Of a stretch of 39,947 nucleotides of DNA, positions 25,380-33,673 are shown one piece after another. The notes under the pieces were generated by a model, which saw only the letters and a program-made list of their open reading frames with translations, made no database searches and had not been told where the DNA came from. Source of the stretch: Pseudomonadota bacterium (lineage in GTDB: Bacteria; Desulfobacterota; Desulfarculia; Desulfarculales; Desulfarculaceae). Within the stretch, counting starts at the first letter, position 1, and each line of letters begins with the position of its first letter. The stretch is from positions 1 through 39,947 of the forward strand of contig JAHIQI010000027.1 in the NCBI GenBank assembly GCA_018902755.1, given 5' to 3'. Made by a program: the position numbers and the translations under genes.

Positions 25380-25768
25380 CAATGTATCTCGTGGAGTTCC
25401 AGGAAGCGCCGCACGAAACCGGCCTCGATCTTGGCCATGGCCGTGCGCGCCTTTACCTCGTACTCGTCCAGCTCGCGGAACTGCTCGTCCACCAGGCTGC
25501 GCAACTCACCCAGCTTGCCGCCGCGCACTCCCCGCCGGGTGGAGACCAGCACCTCCTGGCCCTGCTTGACCAGCACCCCCTCGTCCAGGGCAAGGAACTG
25601 CTCCACGCCTTTCTGGTCCATGAAACTGAGGATGCCCGGCGACAGGGCGGCCACGAAATCCACGTGCCGGGGCAGCAGGCAGAAGGAGCCGTTCTCTCCC
25701 TCGGCCACCACCTTGGCCACCTCCTGGTCCATCAGCACCTGATCGGGCAAGAGCACCTTCAGCTTCAT
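25379..25768 (-). CDS. atpC: N-type ATPase epsilon subunit
   Basis: This 129-residue epsilon subunit binds gamma and the c-ring and can limit reverse ATP hydrolysis. The N-terminal beta-barrel is visible (MKLKVLLPDQVL, GSFCLLPRHVDFVAAL, GILSF), followed by a helical C-terminal part. The start ATG overlaps the atpD stop by four bases (ATGA). Its place directly after atpD is part of the N-ATPase arrangement; ordinary F-type operons also have atpDC at the end, not at the beginning. Confidence 0.92.
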   Translation of the reverse strand: MKLKVLLPDQVLMDQEVAKVVAEGENGSFCLLPRHVDFVAALSPGILSFMDQKGVEQFLALDEGVLVKQGQEVLVSTRRGVRGGKLGELRSLVDEQFRELDEYEVKARTAMAKIEAGFVRRFLELHEIH

Positions 25769-27159
25769 TTTTGAGCCTCGTTTATGGTGCCGATCATGTA
25801 CAGGGCGCGTTCGGGGTAGTCGTCGAACTCGCCGTCCAGGATGCGGCGGCAGCCGTCGATGGCTTGCTCCAGGCTGACCCTTTTGCCCTGTTTGCCGGTG
25901 AACTGTCCGGTGACCGCGAAGGGCTGGGTGAGGAAGCGCTCCAGCCGCCGCGCCCGGCGCACCACCTTGCGGTCAGCCTGGGAAAGCTCCTCCAGGCCCA
26001 GCATGGCGATGATGTCCTTGAGCTCCTCGTAGTTGGCCAGGGTGGAGCGGATGTCCTGGGCCACCTTGAAGTGGCGCGCCCCCACCACGTGGGGCACCAG
26101 CATGCTGCTGGCCGATTGCAGGGGGTCGATGGCCGGATAAAGGCCTTCCCCTGCCCGCTTGCGGCTGAGCACGATGGAGGCCGAGAGGTGACCGAAGGTG
26201 TGCACCGCCGCCGGGTCGGTGAAGTCGTCGGCCGGTACGTACACCGCCTGCACGCTGGTGATGGAGCCGGTGGTGGTGTTGGTGATGCGCTCCTCCAGGG
26301 CGGCCAGCTCGCTGGCCAGGGTGGGCTGGTAGCCTAGGCGGGAGGGCAGCTGGCCCATGAGCCCGCTCACCTCCATGCCCGCCTGGATGAAGCGGAAGAT
26401 GTTGTCGATGAGCAAGAGCACGTCGGTGCGCTGGTCGTCGCGGAAAAACTCAGCCATGGTCAGGGCAGCGTGCCCCACCCGGAAACGCGCCCCGGGCGGC
26501 TCGTTCATCTGGCCGAAGACCATCACCGTGTTTTTGAGCACCCCGGACTCCTTCATCTCGCGGTAAAGCTCCTCGCCCTCGCGGCAGCGCTCGCCGATGC
26601 CGCAGAACAGGCTCACCCCGTGGTAGCCGGAGACCATGTTGTTGATCAGCTCCATGATGAGCACCGTCTTGCCCACCCCGGCCCCCCCGAACAGCCCGGC
26701 CTTGCCGCCCTGCTCCAGCGGACTGAGCACGTCGATGGCCTTGATGCCGGTCTCGAATATCTCGCTGCCCGTGGACTGGCGGTCCAGGGGCACCGGCTCC
26801 TGGTGGATGGAACGCCACTCGCCACCGGTGACCGGCTCGCCCAAATCTATGGCCCGGCCGAAGACGTTGAACATGCGCCCCAGCACCCTTTGCCCCACCG
26901 GCACCCGCAGGGGCAAACCGGTGGGCCACAGGGGCGAGCCCTCGGCCAGGCCCTGGGTGGGGGTGAGGGCCACGCCGCGCACCGTGTGCTCGTCCACGTG
27001 GCGCACCACCTCGATGATGATGTCCCTCTCGGGCCCAGCCTCCAGCACCTCCAGGATGGGCGGGAGCCCTTCCGGGAAAAAGCCGTCCACCACGCTGCCG
27101 CGCACCGAACTCACCGTGCCGGGTTTGCCTTGCCTGTCCGCCGCCGCTGTAGCTTGCAA
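25765..27159 (-). CDS. atpD: N-type ATPase beta (catalytic) subunit
   Basis: This 464-residue catalytic subunit hydrolyses or makes ATP at the F1 head. The P-loop GGAGVGKT is at 158-165 and the catalytic Glu190-Arg191 in GIGERCREG. The usual GERTREG has Cys here in place of Thr. The DELSEED region is replaced by LEELSQADR. The start is TTG at 27159, with GAGGTG five bases before it; no better ATG is available near the expected N-terminus. It is the first gene of the operon, as in N-ATPases, and lies just after a terminator and a candidate promoter. Confidence 0.93.
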   Translation of the reverse strand: MQATAAADRQGKPGTVSSVRGSVVDGFFPEGLPPILEVLEAGPERDIIIEVVRHVDEHTVRGVALTPTQGLAEGSPLWPTGLPLRVPVGQRVLGRMFNVFGRAIDLGEPVTGGEWRSIHQEPVPLDRQSTGSEIFETGIKAIDVLSPLEQGGKAGLFGGAGVGKTVLIMELINNMVSGYHGVSLFCGIGERCREGEELYREMKESGVLKNTVMVFGQMNEPPGARFRVGHAALTMAEFFRDDQRTDVLLLIDNIFRFIQAGMEVSGLMGQLPSRLGYQPTLASELAALEERITNTTTGSITSVQAVYVPADDFTDPAAVHTFGHLSASIVLSRKRAGEGLYPAIDPLQSASSMLVPHVVGARHFKVAQDIRSTLANYEELKDIIAMLGLEELSQADRKVVRRARRLERFLTQPFAVTGQFTGKQGKRVSLEQAIDGCRRILDGEFDDYPERALYMIGTINEAQK

Positions 27160-27194
27160 AAATTCACCTCGCTCAAAATCGGCTCACTGTTTAG

Positions 27195-27224
27195 ATAGTA
27201 GCAAGAAACGAGGCTCAACCTCAA
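27195..27224 (-). promoter_or_regulatory. Candidate promoter of the atp operon
   Basis: Read on the minus strand, TTGAGG (27224-27219) and TACTAT (27200-27195) lie 18 bases apart, a plausible sigma-70-type pair. They sit about 35 bases before the atpD start and partly within the T-run tail of the terminator that closes the preceding operon. It is a weak match and is supported mainly by position. Confidence 0.45.
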
Positions 27225-27256
27225 AAACAAGCGGCTGGTCCCAAAGGACCAGCCGC
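27220..27256 (-). terminator. Intrinsic terminator closing the CoA-transferase operon
   Basis: GCGGCTGGTCC (27231-27241) pairs perfectly with GGACCAGCCGC (27246-27256) around a four-base loop. In the minus-strand direction TTGTTTTTG follows. It ends the sigma-54-linked operon and separates it from the atp operon. Confidence 0.88.
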
Positions 27257-27296
27257 CTGAAAATTGGTGTCGCTCCGGCCAGAGCCGGAGGCTGTT

Positions 27297-27965
27297 TTAG
27301 AACCTGCCGGGACCCTCCGGCGGCAGCAGCAGCTCGGTGCCGGTGCGCTGACGCACCTCCTCCAACTCCACACCCTCGGCGATCTCCAGCAACAGCAGGC
27401 CTCGCCGAGTGGGCTGCATCACCGCGATCTCGGTGATGATCAGGTCCACGCAGGACTTGCCGGTGAGCGGCAGGGTGCACTCCTCCACGATCTTGGGGTT
27501 GTCCGCCCGGTCGTTGTGGTTGGTAACCACCACCAGGCGGCGTGCCTTCTGGGCCACCTCCATGGCCCCGCCGATGCCGGGGGCGTACTTGCCGGGGATG
27601 ATCCAGTTGGCCAGGTCGCCCTTGCCGCTGACCTCCAGGGCGCCCAGGAAAGCCACGTCCAGGCGGCCGCCCCGGATCATGGCGAAGGAAACCGAGCTAT
27701 CGGCGAAAGACGCGCCAGGCACCAACTCCACGTAGGCCCCGCCCGCGTCGATGAGGTTGCGGTCCTCCTCGCCTCTGCGGCAGCGGCCTCCCATGCCCAA
27801 AACGCCGTTTTCCGCGTGCACGAAGAACTGGACCTCAGGCGGCAGGAACTTGGCGATGAGGGTGGGGATGCCGATGCCGAAGTTCACCACCTTGCCTTCG
27901 CTGATCTCCTGGGCCGCGCGGGCGGCGATCTTGTCTTTATATGATGTGGTGCTCAAGGATGCCAT
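27297..27965 (-). CDS. 3-oxoacid CoA-transferase, subunit B
   Basis: This 222-residue subunit carries the active-site Glu of family I CoA-transferases (Glu52 in HAENGVLGMG). With subunit A it moves CoA between an acyl-CoA and a free acid, for example acetoacetate. The IIPGKYAPGIGGAMEV and MQPTRRGLLLLE segments are typical. The ATG at 27965 overlaps subunit A by 29 bases, but GAGGAG is only one base before it. A TTG at 27956 is about ten bases from that site and may be the real start. It is the last gene of the operon. Confidence 0.92.
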   Translation of the reverse strand: MASLSTTSYKDKIAARAAQEISEGKVVNFGIGIPTLIAKFLPPEVQFFVHAENGVLGMGGRCRRGEEDRNLIDAGGAYVELVPGASFADSSVSFAMIRGGRLDVAFLGALEVSGKGDLANWIIPGKYAPGIGGAMEVAQKARRLVVVTNHNDRADNPKIVEECTLPLTGKSCVDLIITEIAVMQPTRRGLLLLEIAEGVELEEVRQRTGTELLLPPEGPGRF

Positions 27966-28632
27966 ACTCCTCGCTGAGCTCTTCCAGGAGAACTACGTGG
28001 TCAACAAAAGCGCCGGGCGTGTGCACGTGCTCCGGGTCCAGGTCGCCGATCTCCACCACCTCCTCCACCTCGGCGATGACCGTGGTGGCGGCGGTGGCCA
28101 TGACCGGGTTGAAGTTCATGGCGCTCTTGGCGTAGACCAGGTTGCCGAAGCGATCGGCCTTGGCCGCGTGCAATAGGGCCACGTCACCCTTGAGGGCCGA
28201 CTCCACGATGAGCTCCCGGCCCTCGAACCACATGGTCTGCTTGGTGCTGGAGAGCAGCTCGGTGTCCATGCCTATGTCGGTGAGCAGACCGAACAGCCCG
28301 GCGCCGCCCGCCCGTATCTTCTCGGCCAAAATACCCTGGGGATAAAACTCCACCTCCACCTCGCCCCGGTTCATCATGCCGATGACCGTTTTGTTGAGAC
28401 CCAGGTGGGTGGTGATCATCTTGCGCACCAAACCGGCCTCCACCAGTTTGGAGATTCCCATATGATCCTCGTTGGCCTCGTTCTTGACCACGGTGAGTTC
28501 GTTGACACCGCCTTTGAGCAGGCCGTCCAACAGGGTGAACGGTGTGCCCGGCACTCCAAAGCCGCCCACCATCACCGTGTCGCCGGGGTTCACCCGGCTA
28601 AGAGCCTCCTCAAGGCTGCAAACTTTGTTCAT
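27937..28632 (-). CDS. 3-oxoacid CoA-transferase, subunit A
   Basis: This 231-residue subunit of the same CoA-transferase has the family glycine-rich motif VMVGGFGVPGTP near residue 20-32 and the AAKADRFGNLVY and AMNFNPVMATAA segments. Together with subunit B it would activate a short oxo- or fatty acid at the expense of a CoA donor. The upstream thiolase, 31 bases away, makes acetoacetate or beta-ketoacid handling likely. The substrate is otherwise open. Confidence 0.93.
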   Translation of the reverse strand: MNKVCSLEEALSRVNPGDTVMVGGFGVPGTPFTLLDGLLKGGVNELTVVKNEANEDHMGISKLVEAGLVRKMITTHLGLNKTVIGMMNRGEVEVEFYPQGILAEKIRAGGAGLFGLLTDIGMDTELLSSTKQTMWFEGRELIVESALKGDVALLHAAKADRFGNLVYAKSAMNFNPVMATAATTVIAEVEEVVEIGDLDPEHVHTPGAFVDHVVLLEELSEEYGILEHHII

Positions 28633-28663
28633 AACCTACGACATCTCCCAGACGCGCCCATAT

Positions 28664-29866
28664 CTAGCCAAGGCGCTCGATGAGGGTGGCCACGCCTTGG
28701 CCGCCACCCACGCAGGCGTTGGCCACACCCCAACGCGCTTGTTTCTCCTCTAGTATGCGGGCCAGGGTGCCCACCAGGCGCACGCCGGTGGCTCCCAGGG
28801 GATGACCCAGGGCGGTGCCTCCACCCTTTATGTTGACCCTCTCCGGGTCCAGGCCCAACTGCTTGATGCAGTTGAGGGCCACGATGCAAAAAGCCTCGTT
28901 GATTTCCCAGAAGTCAATATCCTCCACCCTGAGGCCCGCCTTGTCCAGGGCCATGCGCGAAGCGGGCACCGGCCCCTCGCCCATCAGGGTGGGGTCCACG
29001 CCCACGAAACCCACCGAGCGCACCGCGGCCAAGGGCCTCACTCCCCTGGCATCCGCCGCCTGGCGCGACATCAGCACCATGGCCGAGGCCCCGGCGTTGA
29101 GCGGGCTGGAGTTGCCGGCGGTGATTACGCCGTCCTCGCTGAACACCGGCCTCAGCTTGCTCAAATCCTCCAAGGTGGTCTGGGCGCGCACCGCCTGGTC
29201 GCGGTCCACCATGAACGCGTTGCCCTCGGGGTCCTTGGCGGGCAGGGGCAAAATCTCGCCCGCGAAAAATCCTTCTTCTTGAGCCTTGGCCGCGTACTGG
29301 TGCGAGCGCACCGCCCAGCGGTCCAGGTCTTCCCGGCTGAAGCCGGTCTGCTGCTGCAGCTTCTCGGCGGTGAGCCCCATGAACATGGTGGTGTCCATGT
29401 CCCAATGGGCGAAGCCCTCCTCCTCGTAAAGGCGAGGGTTCACGCTGATGGTGCCGCTCTCGAACAGGGTCGGCCCCATGGGCACCCTGGTCATGTGCTC
29501 CATGCCGCCCACCACCACCACGTCGGCGAAGCCGGTGGCTATCTCCATGAAGCCGATTTGCAACCCGGCCATGGAGGAGCCGCACTGTTGGTCCAAAAAC
29601 TTGGCCGGAGTGCGGGGGGACATGTTGGCCAAGAACAGGGGCAGGCGGCCGCCGTAGGTCCAGTTTTCGCTGACCCCGAAGGAGCAGCCCACCAGGAAGT
29701 CCTGGACGTCCTCCGGCTTGACCTTGGCCTGCTCCAGGACCGGGGGCAGCACCGCGGCCAGCAGGTCGTCGGCGCGGTAGGCCGAGAGCCAGTCGCGGGA
29801 GGGGTCCTTGGGCCGGGCCCGGGATTGGGCGGTGCGCAAATAACCGGCGATGACAACTTCTTGCAT
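28664..29866 (-). CDS. Thiolase (acetyl-CoA acyltransferase), cluster 4
   Basis: This 400-residue enzyme cleaves or condenses beta-ketoacyl-CoA. Catalytic residues are Cys95 in QQCGSSMAG, His355 in LGHPLGATG and Cys385 in ACVGGGQG. It is closer to the usual FadA-like length and motifs than the cluster 2 thiolase. It follows the second Liv importer, with the CoA-transferase genes directly after it. A ketone-body-like or beta-oxidation route for the imported compound is a reasonable inference. Confidence 0.92.
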   Translation of the reverse strand: MQEVVIAGYLRTAQSRARPKDPSRDWLSAYRADDLLAAVLPPVLEQAKVKPEDVQDFLVGCSFGVSENWTYGGRLPLFLANMSPRTPAKFLDQQCGSSMAGLQIGFMEIATGFADVVVVGGMEHMTRVPMGPTLFESGTISVNPRLYEEEGFAHWDMDTTMFMGLTAEKLQQQTGFSREDLDRWAVRSHQYAAKAQEEGFFAGEILPLPAKDPEGNAFMVDRDQAVRAQTTLEDLSKLRPVFSEDGVITAGNSSPLNAGASAMVLMSRQAADARGVRPLAAVRSVGFVGVDPTLMGEGPVPASRMALDKAGLRVEDIDFWEINEAFCIVALNCIKQLGLDPERVNIKGGGTALGHPLGATGVRLVGTLARILEEKQARWGVANACVGGGQGVATLIERLG

Positions 29867-29960
29867 GGTGCTTACTCCGTTGGTTAGGGCCCGTTCCCGG
29901 GGGGGCCCGTCAGTGCCCAGGGGCGCGACGGGTCCGCCCGGGGTCGAGTCCTGACAAGGC

Positions 29961-29986
29961 GGCGGCGGAGGCGAACCCCCGCCACC
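29961..29986 (-). other. UUCG-loop hairpin after the second binding-protein gene
   Basis: On the minus-strand transcript, an 11-bp stem (GGTGGCGGGGG with CCTCCGCCGCC, two wobble pairs) closes a UUCG tetraloop, a very stable form. It starts 15 bases after the binding-protein stop codon. No T-run follows. It is the third such hairpin directly after a solute-binding-protein gene in this window. The rest of the 135-base gap to the thiolase is GC-rich and holds no gene that I can support. Confidence 0.65.
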
Positions 29987-30001
29987 GTCTTGGGAGGGGA
30001 C

Positions 30002-31213
30002 TTACTTCACACTCCACCACGCGGGCAGAATGAACTTGGCGGTGGCGTACTTCTCGGGATAAACCGGGAGGCGCTGGCCCTTGCCCTGCCACTGGTGCCA
30101 GATCATCATGGGGCGGCCGTCGCTGCCGCAGATGGTGTTGTGGTTCTTCTTGAACTGGATGCGGCCGCTGACGCCGACGTAGTCGGTCTTCTCGATGGCC
30201 GCCACCAGGGCGTCGGCCTTGGTGGTGCCGGCGGCCTTGACCGCGTTGGCCACGATGTACACCGCATCATAGGTGAAGCCCGAGGCGTACTTGGGCTCCT
30301 TGCCGTAGATCTTGATGTAGTCGGCCCAGAAAGGCTTGGTCTTGGGGGTCAGAGCCACGTCGTAGGCGCCGTACATGAACACGGTTTCGCTCTTGCACTT
30401 GCCGTTGGTCTTGTCCCAGAAATCCTCGGAGCCGGCGCTGGTGTCGCAGCCGCCGATGGGCGGGCCCTGCATGTCGTGCCACTGGTTGATGTACACCGCG
30501 CCGTCGGCGATGGCGCTGATCTCCAGGAGGAACTGCACCTTGGCGTTCTTGACCCGGCTCAGGATGGGAGCGAAGTCGGTCTCCTTGAAGGGGAAGCGGA
30601 TGTAGTCGGTGACTTCGATGCCCTTGGTCTTGATCTGCTCCACGAACTGGGCGCCCATGAGCTTGGTCCACTTGGCGTCCTCGGCCATGACCGCGACCTT
30701 CTTGATGTTCAGCTTGGGCTTCAGGAAGCTGTTGACGAACTCCACCATGCCATCGACCTGATCGGTCTCGTTGAGCATGAGGCGGAAGAAGTACTTATAG
30801 CGGGCGTAATCCTTGGCCACCTTCTCGCCGAAGGTGTTGGAGGAGGAGGCGGTGGAGATGAAGGGCACCTTGTAGCGGGCCACGTGGTCCATGAGCGAGA
30901 GCACCACGCCCGAGGAGAAGGCGCCCATGACCGCCTTGACCTTGTCCACCATGACCAGCTTCTTGTAGCCGTTGATGGCCTTTTCGGGCTTGATCTCGGT
31001 GTCCTCGATGAACAGCTCCAACTTCTTGCCGTCGATGCCGCCGGCGTCGTTGATGCGCTTGACCGCCATCTTGGCGGCGTTGACCTCGCCCTCGCCAACC
31101 TGGTGGCTGAGCGGGGCCAACAGGCCGATGCGGATGGTGTCGGCCGCCGATGACGGGCCAGCGGCCATTACGGCCAGTCCCAGAATCAGCATCATTGCTA
31201 ACAATTTCTTCAT
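30002..31213 (-). CDS. Branched-chain amino acid-type ABC transporter substrate-binding protein (system 2)
   Basis: This 403-residue periplasmic protein of the type I Liv-receptor family delivers its ligand to the permease encoded upstream. The ATG at 31213 is preceded by GGGAGAGG and gives a clear signal peptide (MKKLLAMML start, cut near PSSAA|DTI). A longer frame from 31249 would add 12 unlikely residues. The mature protein starts with the usual TIRIGLLAPLS strand. It differs widely from the system 1 receptor, so the two importers probably take different ligands. The gene lies last in the transporter block, next to thiolase and CoA-transferase, which argues for an organic acid or similar compound. 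Confidence 0.9.
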   Translation of the reverse strand: MKKLLAMMLILGLAVMAAGPSSAADTIRIGLLAPLSHQVGEGEVNAAKMAVKRINDAGGIDGKKLELFIEDTEIKPEKAINGYKKLVMVDKVKAVMGAFSSGVVLSLMDHVARYKVPFISTASSSNTFGEKVAKDYARYKYFFRLMLNETDQVDGMVEFVNSFLKPKLNIKKVAVMAEDAKWTKLMGAQFVEQIKTKGIEVTDYIRFPFKETDFAPILSRVKNAKVQFLLEISAIADGAVYINQWHDMQGPPIGGCDTSAGSEDFWDKTNGKCKSETVFMYGAYDVALTPKTKPFWADYIKIYGKEPKYASGFTYDAVYIVANAVKAAGTTKADALVAAIEKTDYVGVSGRIQFKKNHNTICGSDGRPMMIWHQWQGKGQRLPVYPEKYATAKFILPAWWSVK

Positions 31214-31252
31214 AAAACCTCTCCCTGCTATGTAGTTGAAAGTCTCCAAGGC

Positions 31253-31960
31253 CTAAAGCCCCAGATATGAACTCCTGATGCTTGGGTCTTCGCTAAGCTC
31301 TTTACTGGGGCCGTTCATGGTGATGTGGCCCTCTTCCAGGACGTAGACCCGTTGGGCCAGCTCGAAGGCCATGTGGGCGTCCTGCTCCACCAGAAGGATG
31401 GTGGTGCCCTTGGCCCTGATCTGGCGCACCGCGTTGGCGATGGCCTCCTTGATGAGAGGGGCTAGCCCGAAGGAGGGCTCGTCCAGCAAGAGGATGCGCG
31501 GGCTGGACATCAGGGCGCGGCCCACGCACAGCATCTGCTGCTCGCCGCCGGACAGGGTGCCGGCCATCTGGCGCAGGCGCTCGCCCAGGCGGGGGAACAG
31601 CTCCAGCACGTATTTATAGTTGGCGTCTTTTTCCGCTTTTTCCTTGGCCAGGAAAGCGCCCAGCTCCAGGTTTTCGCGCACCGAAAGCTGGGGGAACAGG
31701 TGGCGGCCCTCGGGAGCCTGGACGATGCCCAGGGACACCGTCTGGCTGGAGGAGACCCCGGCCAGGTCGCGCCCCTGGAAGGACATCTTGCCCTCCCAGT
31801 CCTTTAGCGCGCTGATGGAGCGCAGCAGAGTGGTCTTGCCCGCGCCGTTGGGGCCGATCACCGCCACGCACTCGCCGTTGCCGATGGCCAGGCTCACCCG
31901 GTCCAGCACCAGGGCGCTTCCGTAGCGGACTACCAGGTTTTCTATCTCAAGCAGAGGCAT
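31253..31960 (-). CDS. LivF-type ABC transporter ATP-binding protein (system 2)
   Basis: This 235-residue ATPase has Walker A GPNGAGKTT (36-44), the signature LSGGEQ (136-141) and Walker B LLLDEP (157-162). The switch position reads VEQD, with Gln in place of His as in system 1 LivF. It overlaps the end of livG by 14 bases, so translation is coupled. It powers the second importer with the LivG partner. Confidence 0.93.
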   Translation of the reverse strand: MPLLEIENLVVRYGSALVLDRVSLAIGNGECVAVIGPNGAGKTTLLRSISALKDWEGKMSFQGRDLAGVSSSQTVSLGIVQAPEGRHLFPQLSVRENLELGAFLAKEKAEKDANYKYVLELFPRLGERLRQMAGTLSGGEQQMLCVGRALMSSPRILLLDEPSFGLAPLIKEAIANAVRQIRAKGTTILLVEQDAHMAFELAQRVYVLEEGHITMNGPSKELSEDPSIRSSYLGL

Positions 31961-32705
31961 AACTATCCTTGGTCCCCAGATAGGCCTCCACCACCGCGGG
32001 GTGGTTCACCACCTCCTGGGGGGTGCCAGCGGCCAGCTTTTCTCCGAAATCGATGGCCACGATGCGATCGGCCACCTTCATGAGCTCCCTGAGCTTGTGC
32101 TCGATAATCAGCAGAGTGATGCCCTCCTGGTTGAGGGCGCTGATCAACTCCACTATGGCCTGGGTCTCGATGGAGGACAGGCCCGACAGGGGCTCGTCCA
32201 GCAGCAGCAGCTCCGGCTGCACCATCAGCGCCCGGGCGATGTCCAGCAGGCGCAGGTCGCCGTGGCCCAGGGCCGAGGCGGGCTGGTCCAGGTCCTTGGG
32301 AAGCCCCACCTGCTCGGCCACCTCCAGGATGCGGTGTCTGGCCGCTTGTTCGTCCAGGCCTTGGCTCATGAAGCGCGGGCCGTAGCAGGCCACCCGGATG
32401 TTGTCGAACAGGGAAAGCTCGGGAAAGGGCTTGACCAGCTGGAAGGTGCGGGCCAGGCCCTGGTTGACGATATGATGGGGCTTCTTGCCCATCAGGCTTT
32501 CTCCCCTAAAGGTCACCCGTCCCGAGGTGGCGGGCAAAAAGCCGGTGATCAGGTTGAACACCGTGGTCTTGCCCGCTCCGTTGGGTCCGATCAGGCCCAG
32601 TATCTGGCCCCGGTCCAGGGAGAAGCTCAGCTTCTCCACCGCGGCCAGGCCTCCAAAGTGCTTGGTGAGTTCGTCCACCACCAAATAGTCACGCGCTTGT
32701 GTCAT
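31947..32705 (-). CDS. LivG-type ABC transporter ATP-binding protein (system 2)
   Basis: This 252-residue ATPase has Walker A GPNGAGKTT (40-48), Walker B LLLLDEP (166-172) and the switch His203. The signature is degenerate (ALGHGDL, 145-151): the Gly remains but the Gln is Asp. As in system 1, only one of the two composite ATP sites with LivF looks canonical. It overlaps the livM stop by four bases (ATGA). Confidence 0.92.
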   Translation of the reverse strand: MTQARDYLVVDELTKHFGGLAAVEKLSFSLDRGQILGLIGPNGAGKTTVFNLITGFLPATSGRVTFRGESLMGKKPHHIVNQGLARTFQLVKPFPELSLFDNIRVACYGPRFMSQGLDEQAARHRILEVAEQVGLPKDLDQPASALGHGDLRLLDIARALMVQPELLLLDEPLSGLSSIETQAIVELISALNQEGITLLIIEHKLRELMKVADRIVAIDFGEKLAAGTPQEVVNHPAVVEAYLGTKDSYASA

Positions 32706-33673
32706 GATCCGGTCTGACCTCGCTTGCCGCCCAGCTTGAAGGCCCGGGCTATGGGCTGCCCCCAGCTGACGATGCCTCGGGGGGCGAAGAAGATGATCAC
32801 CACCACCATCACGGTGTAGATGAGCAGGCGATACTCCTCCATGTCCCGGGACAGTTCATTGAACAGCACCAGGATCAGGGCTCCGATGAATGGGCCGGTG
32901 ATGGTGCCCATGCCGCCCACCATGGCCATGATCAGGATGGTGGTGGAAAGCACCTGCTCCATGCTGGTGGGGCCCACGTGGGTGAGGGAGTAGGCGTAGA
33001 CGCTGCCGCCGATGCCGCACAGGGCTCCGCTGATAGAGTAGGCCCGGATCTTGACCCAAGCGGTGTTGATGCCGCTGGCCAGCACCGAGTCCTCGTTCTG
33101 ACTGATGGCCTTAAGCACCAATCCCCAGCGGCCCCGGGTGAACCACAGCAGGAACAGGAAGATCAGCGACATGATCACCAGCACGAAGTAGTAGTCGCCG
33201 ATGAGCGAATCGGTGAGCGGGTGGATGCCCGGGATGCCCTCCTCGCCGCCGGTGTACTCGCTGAACATGATGGCCGACTCGTAGGCCACCGCCGCGAAGG
33301 CCATGGTGATGATGGCGAAGTAGGGCCCCTGCATGCGCAGGGTGAGATAGCCGATGAACATGCCCAGCAGGCCGCAGAGCACGGCGCACATGGGCAGCAC
33401 CAACAGCGGCGGCAGGCCCAGGTGCAGGTCCACGAAGGCGGTGAGATAGCCGGCCAGGCCGATGAACAGGGCGTGCCCGAAGTTCATCAGGTGGGAGTAG
33501 CCCGCGAACACGTCCCAGCTGGTGGCGAAGATGATGTAGAAGTAGGCCGTGGTGAACACGGAGAGCAGGTAGAAGTTGTCGGAGAACACCGGCACGAAAT
33601 AGAACCCGAGCATTATCAGGCCGTAGAAGATGGCGGTGCGCCGCTGGGCGGGGGTTTTCAGATTGGCCAGCAT
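32702..33673 (-). CDS. LivM-type ABC transporter permease (system 2)
   Basis: This 323-residue membrane permease has roughly nine hydrophobic segments. The LMNFGHALFIGLAGYL and MQGPYFAIITMAFAAVAYE segments and the ILIMAMVGGMGTITGPFIGAL region, which meets the ATPases, are visible. A TGATG overlap links it to livH. With LivH it forms the channel of the second importer. Confidence 0.92.
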   Translation of the reverse strand: MLANLKTPAQRRTAIFYGLIMLGFYFVPVFSDNFYLLSVFTTAYFYIIFATSWDVFAGYSHLMNFGHALFIGLAGYLTAFVDLHLGLPPLLVLPMCAVLCGLLGMFIGYLTLRMQGPYFAIITMAFAAVAYESAIMFSEYTGGEEGIPGIHPLTDSLIGDYYFVLVIMSLIFLFLLWFTRGRWGLVLKAISQNEDSVLASGINTAWVKIRAYSISGALCGIGGSVYAYSLTHVGPTSMEQVLSTTILIMAMVGGMGTITGPFIGALILVLFNELSRDMEEYRLLIYTVMVVVIIFFAPRGIVSWGQPIARAFKLGGKRGQTGS

